This document shows, piece by piece, positions 1 through 9,200 of a stretch of DNA of 64,000 nucleotides. The notes below the pieces were generated by a model. It was not told where the DNA came from. It ran no database searches and worked only from the letters and a program-made list of their open reading frames with translations. Within the stretch, counting starts at the first letter, position 1, and the number at the start of each line of letters is the position of its first letter. A program made the translations under genes and the position numbers. The stretch spans positions 5,945,151 through 6,009,150 of the forward strand of contig PTEX01000015.1 of the NCBI GenBank assembly GCA_003342815.1, in the 5' to 3' direction. This DNA comes from Eudromia elegans. Its lineage: Eukaryota > Chordata > Aves > Tinamiformes > Tinamidae.

Positions 1-439
1 AAAGTAAAGCAACTAGGGATGCAATTTCCTTAGGTATCATAATTGTCAACAACCACTTTAAAACTTAGGTTCACTACAGTGCATTTTGTGGACTGCAGAA
101 GCAAACGGTACAGGATATTGAATGCTTCCAGTTTAACTGTATTTCTTCCTTTCATACATTTGTATTAGAAAGGGATAACTTCATGTTGTTTTTCTTCATT
201 CTCTACTAAACCAAATAATAATGTTAAGTTATACAAACATGACACATTTGTTGGAATTTACCTTAAATTCAGAAACCTTCCCTTCTAAAAGTCATTATTC
301 ATATATGAGGAGAAAGGTAAATGTGAACCTATGGCATAGAAAATGCTGGATTGTCCATACTCAAGAGAAATCTGTTCTTACAGATGACAGAAAAATATTG
401 CAATAGCGTATGCCATTTTTATCTTCAAAAAACTGACAC
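1..439. other. AT-rich flank downstream of ZFAND1
   Basis: I see no exon, repeat or RNA gene here. The 61-codon open frame at 221-406 has no recognisable protein content. Confidence 0.5.
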
Positions 440-772
440 ACTTTAAGTTTACATTTTCATTATTTATTGCTTTTAATACATGTTTTTGCCATCATTTACA
501 CAAAAATACTATAAATATAAATTTTAAGAGAATGACACAGATATTATACAGCTGAATAAACCAAGGATTTGTTCCAGAAAATATCAGTTATAATAACTAA
601 TTCTGTTTTCAAGATGGTGTTTAATTCAATCAATGCAACTGGAAAATTCATGGGAACTGTGTCTTCGTAACAGAGGACAGATTATGATATACAGTGATTT
701 TGAAAAGGAATTTGACTTGGTTGGAGTGGCATAGTCTTTAAAATATTTGGTTTTTTTGTAGTAACTTGCCGT
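440..772 (-). other. ZFAND1: ZFAND1 3' UTR and probable polyadenylation site
   Basis: Sequence after the ZFAND1 stop. A canonical AATAAA on the minus strand lies at 468-463, with ATTAAA just before it. A GT-rich stretch (GTGTGTCAGTTTTTTG) follows on the transcribed strand, so cleavage near 440-450 is likely. This is inferred from signals only. Confidence 0.6.
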
Positions 773-943
773 TTAACTGAAGTACGATTCTGTATCTTCT
801 ATAAACAGAACTTCATTGTCAAGATACTCCAGAATAACATTTCCACCATTATACAATGGGCATTCTTTACCAAACAGCCATGTTTCCAATGTGTGCTCAA
901 ATGGCAAAGCTTCTCCGGAGACAGTATGGCACAATCTCAATTT
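773..943 (-). CDS. ZFAND1: ZFAND1 coding exon 8 with stop codon
   Basis: Acceptor TTTTGCAG|AAA. It encodes residues 214-269 (KLRLCHTVSGEALPFEHTLE onward to ESYFS) and a TAA stop at 775-773. Confidence 0.94.
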   Translation of the reverse strand, partial: KLRLCHTVSGEALPFEHTLETWLFGKECPLYNGGNVILEYLDNEVLFIEDTESYFS

Positions 944-3900
944 CTGCAAAATAAGTAACATGGACAAATCTGGGTGTTAATCTGTATTCGAGAAGGAAGG
1001 CAGAGGGGGAATGTGGAAATAACAAACTGGAACACGTTTATTATTGAGTTACCTGGGCTGTTGATTTGTTGTTGTCATTTTTAAGACTTGCTAAAGAAGC
1101 TGCACAATCTACTACTTTGCCAATACTCCACTTACTGCAAAAGAACATGGGCTTGCTTTTTTCTTTGCTTCCCTTTGGTAAGAATACTTGGAAGTAAATT
1201 CTTTCAGTCTAGAAAAACAAACAAAAAGTATTCATAGAAACAAATAATTCTAGACATTATAATAATTTCTCAGTAAAAACAAGCAAAAACAAACAAACAA
1301 AACAAAAAGAACAACAACAACAAAGTCCTTCAATCCTCAAATTAAAACCTGAACATTGTTGTCAAATTACATTATGTCCTTTAAGAGGGCACACAGGTAC
1401 TTATCTAAAGTGAAACCCCAGATTAAAGAAATAAGTGCTTTCCAAACTACCATAATCCTGATTGGGAGGGTGGTTATAGTGGGGAATGTTTTTGGTGTAA
1501 GTGGCCACTGTAGTGAGAAACAATAAGGAATTCTGTGAAGTATCTCAAGAATCAAAGAAATTAAAAGGCTGAAACACAAGCGCCTATCAAGACCATCTTC
1601 CAAGCCAAAGCAGGAACTGCTGACCTCAGGTTCACCTCATCTAAGACTGGAATATGTATCTCTTAAATACGAGTAGTAGATTTATAGAACACAAATCTCA
1701 GCTGTGCCTGGGACAGACTGTACAAGTTGTGTGTCATGTGCCAGGAGCCTTTCAGGACTCATCAGGAAAAACATCTCTATAAGATAAGTTAGCTGTCTGA
1801 CAGGAGACACTTCTGCTAAAATAAGGAAATTTGGCCTGATTTTTCTAAATTATATGCAGACACTTTGTAACAGATATAACATTATATAGACTGCTTCCAG
1901 GTGCCAAGTTGAAATCTATATATAAACTATTATGAACTGAGAAAATTAAATCTAAAACCAACCGTGAGCAGGAGGGCAAGGGGACTAAATGAAGAACAAG
2001 AAACGCAGAAAACTTGAAAACAAGCATGACTGACCTGAGGCAAAGACTTATCCCCACATGCGTGCATTTTCAGTTTCATTAGAGCCACCTTTGCTGCCGT
2101 CTCGCTGCTTTTTGCTCCTTTCCGTCTTTTGCTTTTGGCTTCCTCGCTTTTTTTGGAATCTGAGGACAACATTACTTCTGTGAGCATGAACCAATTTTCT
2201 CCTACTCTGTTACAACTTGTCCAAATGTATGGACCCTGGGCCTTACTATATCTCCAACATTTCACTCCAGAGGTGCAACTCCTGCAGGGCATGTGGAATT
2301 GTGCACAGTCCTAGCAGAACTGCTGAGTGGTTGGGATCCTCTGCACTGACAGGTAGAGGTAAAATAGCACTACATAAACAGAGGTGCACTGACAGGTAGA
2401 GGCAAAATAGCACTACATAAACAGAGGTTCCATATGGTGAATCCTAACCTAGCCCTTCTATATGTGTGGCCATCACAGAGGCCACATGCTAACAGTTTAA
2501 GGCTCTTTTCTGCCTATAACTGTTACCCCCCTCACGTTCCCCATCTAGTTAATGCTTGCTTATTCTTTCTTATCTAGGTCTAGTTCAAAGGTATAAAACA
2601 TCACATTGTAGACATTTTGGTTTTTTTAAAAAAACCCCTTTTTTTCTTTAATACCGCATCATTGTTTTAATGTAATCCCAGCAGACTGGCACGTTTGCCT
2701 GATACAGAACCATGGGGCTGTGCACGTAGAGTTAACAAAAATTGCTACCATTTATTACATTACAGCATTTGTAGAATGAGAATTGATGTAACCATCCTGA
2801 AAGAAACCTGAACCTGCTTTAGTCTTCAAAGATACTCTTTATAGATAGACATCTACTCTTGTTGTCTTGTCTCAGTCTAGACAAACAGAATTACATGCTG
2901 ACATATGGGCTTAGGGCTATATAATCATGAAGCCTCCATCTTTTGTACTGGAAAAGTAAATACAAAATAAACACTCCACTTAACTCACCTATAATATTTT
3001 GAACTAGCTGCTGGGTGGCTGCCATTCGAGACTTCGGTGTGTCCAGTTTCTCACATTCATGGTCTGATTGATGACGGTGCCTGTAAACAACAGAGTGGAA
3101 AACTTTCATGACCTTTTCAATACAGTAATGAAAGAGTATTTATGTTTCAACATTCTGTCTCACTCACCTTAGGCAAAAATGTTTTTCACAGTGGGGACAT
3201 AAAACTGGTAAAAGCTCCTTCCCATTACAGTCCTTAAAAGAGCATGGATAAGAGCTATGCTGATCCGTTTTCACACAGTTATTTCTTAGATTCACCTAGT
3301 TGGTGTGAAATATTATGAGTAAATAAACAGTTATTAAAGATAAAAGTCACCACCCCAACTTCCCACAAGAACGGTGCTGGCTCTCCATTTTTATGGACAA
3401 AACTTATCCCTCCTCCTTCTCCTTTTCTGGTTAGGTTTAGCTTAGATCTAGGAAAAGAAACACCATCCTGATCCAACTTGATTTCCTTCTGACACACAGA
3501 AAGACAGTACATTAATTTTAAGCTTGTCACACTCTCATATTTTATGTGTATGATCTCAAAATAGGTAGTTACTTAAGTGAATGGTATTCTAATGTGTTAC
3601 ATGGTAGCCCTTTAATATTAGATTACCTCAGAACAACCATGAGCATCCCGGCTTCTGTGCTGCAGGCTTAGGAACAAGAGAAGAAAATATCACATCGTTA
3701 CCAAAATGTCAAGAAAACTGCATGTGAAAACATAAATGCTTGAAGAGTGATCTGATTTTTATCAGAGCAAAACTTCAATTAAATAATCATCTACAAAGTT
3801 TGTTTTAACCGACAGATTTCACTTCACTAATAGATCAGATATGTTTTTCTTGAGTTCCTAAAACCTTTAGCTCTTTGGACTTAAACTTGAAATCAGCCTA

Positions 3901-5441
3901 GCATCCCAAGAGAACCAGGATATGAGGAAGTTTAAGGATTTAACTCAAACCACTTGAAGTTGGTCTATAAATTTTAAATATATTTTCCACAGTAGCATAA
4001 GTTGCTTGAAGGCTCCTAACATTTTAAAGTTAAATGTTAAATGACAGTCAAACCTGCCCTCAGCTTAAGGCGGTTTGAGAGACCTGGGAAAAACTTTGTT
4101 CATTTTGACAGGAAAAGAAAAGGAAAAAAAAAAAAAAAAGTAAAGTCTAATTCTACCTCTTGCATAACAAGTTATTTGTATTCCAGAAACACTCCCACAG
4201 ATTGCAAACTGCTACTACAGTCTCTGGAGAAAAAGGTTGCACGTTCAGTGAACAAACTATTCTTTTAATTCAGCACATCTACATTGTGATACAGTGTGTT
4301 TTAGACAACCTCTACCTCTATACCAGTTCCACTGTAAGAAAAACTTAGCAGAAGCTAGGAGCATGGAGCAGGGAAAAACCTACCAGAAAACTCCTGAACA
4401 GCCATCACATACAAAGGGCAGAAAATCTGAAACCAAGAGAAATCTGTTTACTGTTAGACAACATGGTCACTGTTTTGCTAATAATATTTAGCTTAAATGA
4501 TCAGCTTTTGCTTATTTATACCATCAGGTAGGTTATCTTTACAAGTCTATACAGTATGTATGAGGAGGTTGCTTTTATTACACAGTTACACTATTAATCA
4601 CCCTACCTAAAAAGTACCTAACATTACTGAAAAACTGCCCTGCAAGACATCCAGAGTAGAATTTCAGTCGCTTCACCTACAAGGTTGGTTCCTGACATTA
4701 AAAGCACTCAGTCTGAGCATTTTTATCTCCCCTTTAACACCGGTTATGTTTTTATCCTTGCAATTGTCTTTTCAGGTGGACAAAGGTGGGAAGAAGGGAA
4801 AAGAAGGGTGACAACAGCAGTGAGCAAAGCAGGGGATTAAAACATCTGGAGACACAACAGAACTGGCAGTCACCAGCAATGGAGCATATGGGGCTGCCGC
4901 TTGTTACAGCGGGCAGAGCTGGCTCTGGGAAAGGCAGCCTCTGCTAAGAGCTACATCAGTGTACCATCATCTGCTAAGAGCCATATCAATGTATGATCAT
5001 CTGCTCTTTCACCTATTGCCGTCAACAGAACACCTACTAAACCTGCTTTTCAGCCACAACATCGTCTTCAGGAGCAACACCATCACTCTAAAGGGGCGCT
5101 ACACCTGCATACTAACATCAGCAGACATGACGCAACATAGCTCAAAAATAAATTAGAAAAGCCTAAACGAGGCAGGCCTAAAACGAGACCTCCCTGCACC
5201 GCGCACTGCCCATCCTCAAACCTCGCCGCCATCTTGGCGGAACCGGGACACCCGCCCCTTGCCCGACGAGGCCCCGCCCCTTGCCTCACGAGGCCCCGCC
5301 CCCCCGGTGCCCGCCCCGCCGCGGGGGGACGGGTCTCGGCGCTCCCAGGAGGCCTCCGCGCCCTGCCCGGCCCTGCGCGGCCCTACCGAGCTGGCGGCAG
5401 TGGAGCACCCCGCAGTGCCGCCCGACATCCAGCTCCGCCAT
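773..5441 (-). CDS. ZFAND1: ZFAND1, AN1-type zinc finger protein 1 (8 coding exons, 269 aa)
   Basis: Spliced minus-strand gene with exons 5441-5387, 4426-4384, 3666-3627, 3295-3168, 3080-2989, 2159-2035, 1208-1053 and 943-773, 810 nt including the stop. All introns are GT-AG and the phases join without a break. The product has two AN1 zinc fingers. Ligands of the first are C10, C15, C25, C28, C33, H36, H42 and C44; those of the second are C64, C69, C79, C82, C87, H90, H96 and C98. All 16 are present. A Lys-rich middle (KSKRRKGAKSSETAAK) and a C-terminal ubiquitin-like region (SGEALPFEHTLETW, CPLYNGGNVILEYL) follow. As remembered, human ZFAND1 is 268 aa and aligns end to end. In mammals the protein helps recruit p97/VCP and the 26S proteasome to arsenite-induced stress granules. 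It is transcribed divergently from CHMP4C out of a shared CpG island. The start is chosen by homology (MAELD), because the frame stays open upstream. Nothing looks broken. Confidence 0.95.
1053..1208 (-). CDS. ZFAND1: ZFAND1 coding exon 7
   Basis: 156 nt, exactly 52 codons, acceptor TTCTAG|ACT, donor CCCAG|GTAACT. It encodes residues 162-213 (TERIYFQVFLPKGSKEKSKP onward to NNKSTAQ), the first half of the ubiquitin-like C-terminal region. Confidence 0.93.
1209..2034 (-). other. ZFAND1 intron 6
   Basis: Lies between exons 7 and 6. It holds an A-rich (CAAA/CAA)n simple repeat at about 1276-1324 and nothing else I recognise. Confidence 0.7.
2035..2159 (-). CDS. ZFAND1: ZFAND1 coding exon 6
   Basis: 125 nt, acceptor CCTCAG|AT, donor CCTCAG|GTCAGT. 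It encodes residues 121-161, the Lys-rich linker with SETAAKVALMKLKMHACGDK, which matches human closely. Confidence 0.93.
2160..2988 (-). other. ZFAND1 intron 5
   Basis: Lies between exons 6 and 5. It holds a 43-bp tandem duplication at 2342-2427; the rest is unremarkable AT-rich intron. Confidence 0.7.
2342..2427. repeat. 43-bp tandem duplication, two copies
   Basis: Copies at 2342-2384 and 2385-2427 both begin TGCACTGACAGGTAGAGG. They differ by one T/C change, so the duplication is probably young. Confidence 0.95.
2989..3080 (-). CDS. ZFAND1: ZFAND1 coding exon 5
   Basis: 92 nt, acceptor TTTACAG|G, donor ATAG|GTGAGT. It encodes HRHQSDHECEKLD and onward to residue 119. It completes AN1 finger 2 (H90, H96, C98) and starts the linker. 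Confidence 0.94.
3168..3295 (-). CDS. ZFAND1: ZFAND1 coding exon 4
   Basis: 128 nt, acceptor CTAG|GTG, donor CTAAG|GTGAGT. It encodes residues 47-88, including C64, C69, C79, C82 and C87 of AN1 finger 2 (YPCSFKDC, LCPHCEKHFCL). Confidence 0.93.
3627..3666 (-). CDS. ZFAND1: ZFAND1 coding exon 3
   Basis: A 40-nt exon. The acceptor is TAAG| and the donor is GAG|GTAATC. It completes C33 and encodes LQHRSRDAHGCSE, the last ligands of AN1 finger 1 (H36, H42, C44). A second AG six bases into the exon (TGCAG|CAC) would break the phase and is rejected. Confidence 0.9.
3667..4383 (-). other. ZFAND1 intron 2
   Basis: Lies between exons 3 and 2. It contains a run of about 17 A's at 4123-4139. No other feature is seen. 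Intron 3 (3296-3626) is similarly featureless. Confidence 0.6.
4384..4426 (-). CDS. ZFAND1: ZFAND1 coding exon 2
   Basis: A 43-nt exon between TTTCAG and TTCTG|GTAGGT. It encodes FLPFVCDGCSGVF and two bases of C33, giving zinc ligands C25 and C28. It was found by matching the human protein. Confidence 0.92.
4941..5005. repeat. 30-bp tandem repeat, about 2.2 copies
   Basis: Units start at 4941, 4971 and (partial) 5001 with CTGCTAAGAG or CTGCT. Copies 1 and 2 differ at a handful of bases, so this is older than the 43-bp duplication. Confidence 0.85.
5224..5238 (-). promoter_or_regulatory. YY1-like site in ZFAND1 intron 1
   Basis: The plus strand reads CGCCGCCATCTTGGC, so the ZFAND1 strand has CCAAGATGGCGGCG, which matches the YY1 consensus. 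YY1 sites of this type are common just downstream of housekeeping start sites. Binding is inferred. Confidence 0.5.
5387..5441 (-). CDS. ZFAND1: ZFAND1 coding exon 1
   Basis: Encodes MAELDVGRHCGVLHCRQL plus the first base of D19. It carries the first two zinc ligands of AN1 finger 1 (C10, C15). The donor is CTCG|GTAGGG. It lies inside the CpG island. Confidence 0.92.
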
Positions 5442-6013
5442 GGCCCGCGCGCCGCCGCCGGGAGCAGGAATAGGGGGGACGGGAGGAGGGGGTAGGAACG
5501 GCGCGCGCAAAGTCTGCCGGGAAACTGGCGGGCTTTGGGGCGGGGCCATTATGCAGATGTAGCCCCTCCCCGGGGCGGGGCCTGGGCTGTGGTGGGGCGG
5601 TGCCCTGGGGGAGGCGGGCGGTGTCCGCGGCCGCTGGGGGCGCTGCGTCCCGGGACGCGCGTGGAAGGTGGCCCGGGAGCGCTGCTCTGCGCCGCGCTTC
5701 TGTACGCATAGTGCTTGCTTTAATAAAAACTGCATTTCTGTCCTCAAAGCCTTCGTGCCCCTTCCCCAGCCCTTGCCGCCCGTCTGCCCGCGGGGCACCG
5801 CAGTTCGCTCCGCTCCGCCTGCGCTTCCGTGGGGCGCCTCGGCCCGCGGCACGGCCCCGCTCCGCGGCCCTGCCCCCGGCAGGTGCCTCCCGGCGGGGCA
5901 GGCGGCGCAGGGCCGCGCGCGACGCCGGGGCCGCCCCGCCGCCAGGTGCACAGGAAGTGCCTCAGTGCCGGCTGCCGTTGGGGCCGTTGCGGCCGTTGGT
6001 CAGCGCCGCCGCC

Positions 6014-6209
6014 ATGAGCAAGATCTCGAAGCTGTTCAAGGGGGGCAGCGCGGGCGGCTCCCGCAGCCGCGGCGCCCCCTCGGCGCAGGAGGCCCTGGCG
6101 CGGCTGCGGGAGACCGAGGAGATGCTGAGCAAGAAGCAGGAGTACCTGGAGAGCAGGATCGAGCGGGAGCTCGCGGCCGCGCGCCACCACGGCACCCGCA
6201 ACCGCCGAG
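6014..6209 (+). CDS. CHMP4C: CHMP4C coding exon 1
   Basis: Encodes residues 1-65 and one base of A66. Donor CCGAG|GTGAGG. It carries the basic N-terminus and the first ESCRT-III helix. It is GC-rich because it lies in the CpG island. The frame is open upstream to 5600, but the homologous start is the ATG at 6014. Confidence 0.93.
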
Positions 6210-9200
6210 GTGAGGCGGGCGGGAGGGCGGCCTGGGGCCGGGCCCGGCTCTGCTCTTGGCGCGCTCAGGAGCCGAAGGAAAACTTTTTCACGTTAAAGGT
6301 TCGAGGTTTAGAGCTGCTCTCTAATCTACGCTTTCTGTTGCCAGACTTCAGGTTAACGCCGCATAATTTGTGAGAAGCTGCACGTTGAAGGTGTTTTGCT
6401 TGGTCTTTTCACCTATTTGAGATAGCTCAGCACTTGGAAGGGATTTTAAAACTTTGGTAGAGATGGAGCAGATTTTAAGTCACCCAAAGCCCAAGTGAGT
6501 AAAGCCAGATCTGTGGGGCAACTTGAGCCTCTCGAGTCGGCCCACTCACTGGCTTTTCTTTTCACTTTGCTGTCCCCACTGCCACCTCTGCTCCCTTTGG
6601 GCAGATGCTGATTGTTTTCAGATTATTTTCACCCTGGGCTGGCCAGGGGTTGGCCCAGCTGCACAAGTGCCTGGGCACCTGCGGAGCGGAGGCTGGTGGG
6701 CAGGGAGTGAGCGGTGGCTGCTGGGACAAGGCCGGGCTGCTTCTCTTTAACCCAGCTGGTTTGCACTGTTTCCAGCTGGTTGGCTTTGCACCATGCTTTC
6801 ATTTGACAGGGGAAAAGTTATTATTATTGTTATTATTTTCCCTCCAGATACCTCTTTCTACTGCAGGGCTGCAGCATGCTGCTCCTCAAGTGGTATCTCT
6901 GCACTTGTTTGTGGAGTTGTGCTTCAAACCAGGTTGTTGGGCCCAGTGTGATAAGAAAGATAAGAAAGTTATTTTTTGTCATTAGCTCAGTAGCCTATAG
7001 GCAGGTACACAGAAGAGAAATTTTCTATGTTCAAAGTGGTACAAAAGATAACAGGTTAGTAAAACTATAGAGTATAAGTGAGATAATACAATTTTACTAT
7101 GCCAAAATGAAAGAACTTGGTAGACTAGTGGGCAAGCTTAATTCTCCAAATATAGACCTTCATATGTTACAATAATTGCAGTGTTTTTAGTTGCTGCTAT
7201 TGTAGCATTACATAGGCACATAGGCAAATGAGAAAATACAAGTTTTAATCTACATTGTCTTGTTAGAGGGACCAAGCAGGTAATTCTAACATACTTTTTC
7301 ATAACTACATAACCAGGAGGTGTCTGGAATTTAAAATGGGAATGTGTGAGACTGATGCAGGCTGTATCTTCATATGGAAGATACCCCAGTTTAGCATGAT
7401 CTTATTTGATTTTTCAGACATGTGAGTCTGAGTCAGTTACAGTGACACAAGCGAGATCAGATTCAAGCCCCAACAATTTTGCAAGAATTCAAATGATTCT
7501 TGAATGGCTTCATGCAACATCAGAAGACTTAACCTGATTTAAAAGCTGTAACGTGTTAGCTATGCAAGTGGATGTGAAGCATCACTTAAGTATTCTTCTG
7601 GCTTCCACCTCGTGAAATGTGTGTGCCTGCAGTACCTGAACCCCATCTGAAATTAGCTGTGCTTATGGGGTAATATGTTTCGAATGTTCCGCGTTAAGGT
7701 CTCATTATAACTAGACCACTTGAGGGTTTTCTGAACAGCAGTGTGTGCAAGTTCCTCTTCCAGAGATTGTTTTGTGATAAGCAAAATTTTCTGTAGTAAT
7801 TAGTTTTTATTAATTAATTTTTTTAGTTAATTTTAATCTCTCAATATTCCAGGTAAAAAAATCATGTTTCTTTTAGGGTATGTTTTGCTAGTTATGTTGG
7901 ATAGTTTCAAACAGTGCTCAGCTCTCAAACCCACCTGCAAATTGACCTTTTGTCTTGAGCATTTTGAAGGTCATATAAGAAAGTTTAAAGGACAGAATGT
8001 GGTACTGAATACTGAAATTGTGTAAGCTTGAGGTGAGAGAAGGGATTGGAATGGTTCTTTTTTCTTTTAACTTTTCCATCACTAAATCCATGTCCATAAT
8101 GGTGAGAAGTATTTTTTTGATGATGATGGATTAGAAAAAAAGAAGCACCCCAGCCCTTACTGTGCAGTTTCCATCTAGAAAAGCTTTTTCATTCCAAACT
8201 TACCACCACTGCAGTGGCTGTTCAGTTAGTGTGTGGAATGATACTACATCCTTAATACAGGGAATGATGCTTTTGCTTAAGGTGTCAGATTGTGAGGTAG
8301 TGTGGAAAGTTTCCCATGTTGCTTTCTGGATTTAGAAATTTAGATTTTAATTTGTAGGTTTTTTGTTTTAAGTCATTTATCAACAATTCTATTTATATGA
8401 GTATGTAGATAGTAAAAGGGAACGTGACACCAGGGTGAAAGCTTGACCTTTGTCCCTCAAAGAGCCTCTGCTCCTTATAGTGACCATTTGTGTCTCTCTC
8501 CTACAATAATCCCTTTGCTTCTGAGTTTCTTCCCTTAGCTTCCGTTTTATACCCTCCATGTACACACCTGCTGCCACTGATCTCATGCCATGTGGCCTTC
8601 CTCTTCCGTGAGTTAGTTGTAACCAGAACGTTATAGGATCTAGGCAGTTGTAGTAGTTGCATGTTAGTGCAGGTAGGGCTCACTCTTTTTTGTGGGTGTG
8701 TGGCAGGCTGGGACTGAGGTTTTGTTGGTAGAGTGATGTGGAGAAACCTTCTAGTGTGTCTTTGTTCTTTGATTTTCAGCCGTGTTTCTTTTCTCTTTTC
8801 TATCATGCTTAAAGTATCCTGCTAGGAATGGGAGTGGTTAATAGCGAATCAAGTGCATCACTGTTCTTAAATTGTTGCTGCAGTTGTGGGAGAATCTGCA
8901 GGAGAAACAGTCACAAGATTTAAGGATTATAAATAAATATAAGGATTGTGTTAGGAGTGATCAGGATCTGTATTCTGCAGGTCCCTCGTAGAACAAGCGT
9001 AGGTGAATCCTAGGTGGCTAAATTACTGATGTGCCCAAATGCGAAAGCCCTGAGAGTTGGCATTACCCTCGAGAGACTGTGTGTGTAAGTTCGCATCCAA
9101 GAGGACCTTTTCCCGTTGCAATGGTAACTAGAGATGTGTGTTAATTAGCAGTATGTGCTGAGATAATCAGCACCGCAGTGATTCCTCTACTTTTCATCAG

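Larger units (their letters stand above)
4427..5386 (-). other. ZFAND1 intron 1
   Basis: The first intron. Its exon 1-proximal end lies in the CpG island. It carries a 30-bp tandem repeat at 4941-5005 and, near 5224-5238, a YY1-like site. Confidence 0.65.
5215..6260. promoter_or_regulatory. CpG-island bidirectional promoter of ZFAND1 and CHMP4C
   Basis: A dense CpG, GC-rich kilobase covers both first exons. The ATG codons are 572 bp apart in head-to-head orientation. GC boxes GGGGCGGGGCC lie at 5537-5547 and 5572-5582. A 22-bp-spaced pair CGAGGCCCCGCCCC lies at 5267-5280 and 5289-5302. An ETS-type CAGGAAGTG lies just upstream of the CHMP4C ATG, near 5951. I see no convincing TATA box, which is usual for CpG-island housekeeping promoters. 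Exact start sites cannot be read from sequence. Confidence 0.85.

Noticed and set aside
3657-3662. Alternative acceptor TGCAG|CAC for ZFAND1 exon 3
   Set aside because: It breaks the reading phase with exon 2 (TG|C for C33) and drops a conserved Leu; the TAAG acceptor closes exactly.
5286-6190. Long overlapping open frames on both strands in the ZFAND1/CHMP4C island
   Set aside because: High GC removes stop codons. Only the short parts containing MAELDVGRHC and MSKISKLFKG match known proteins.
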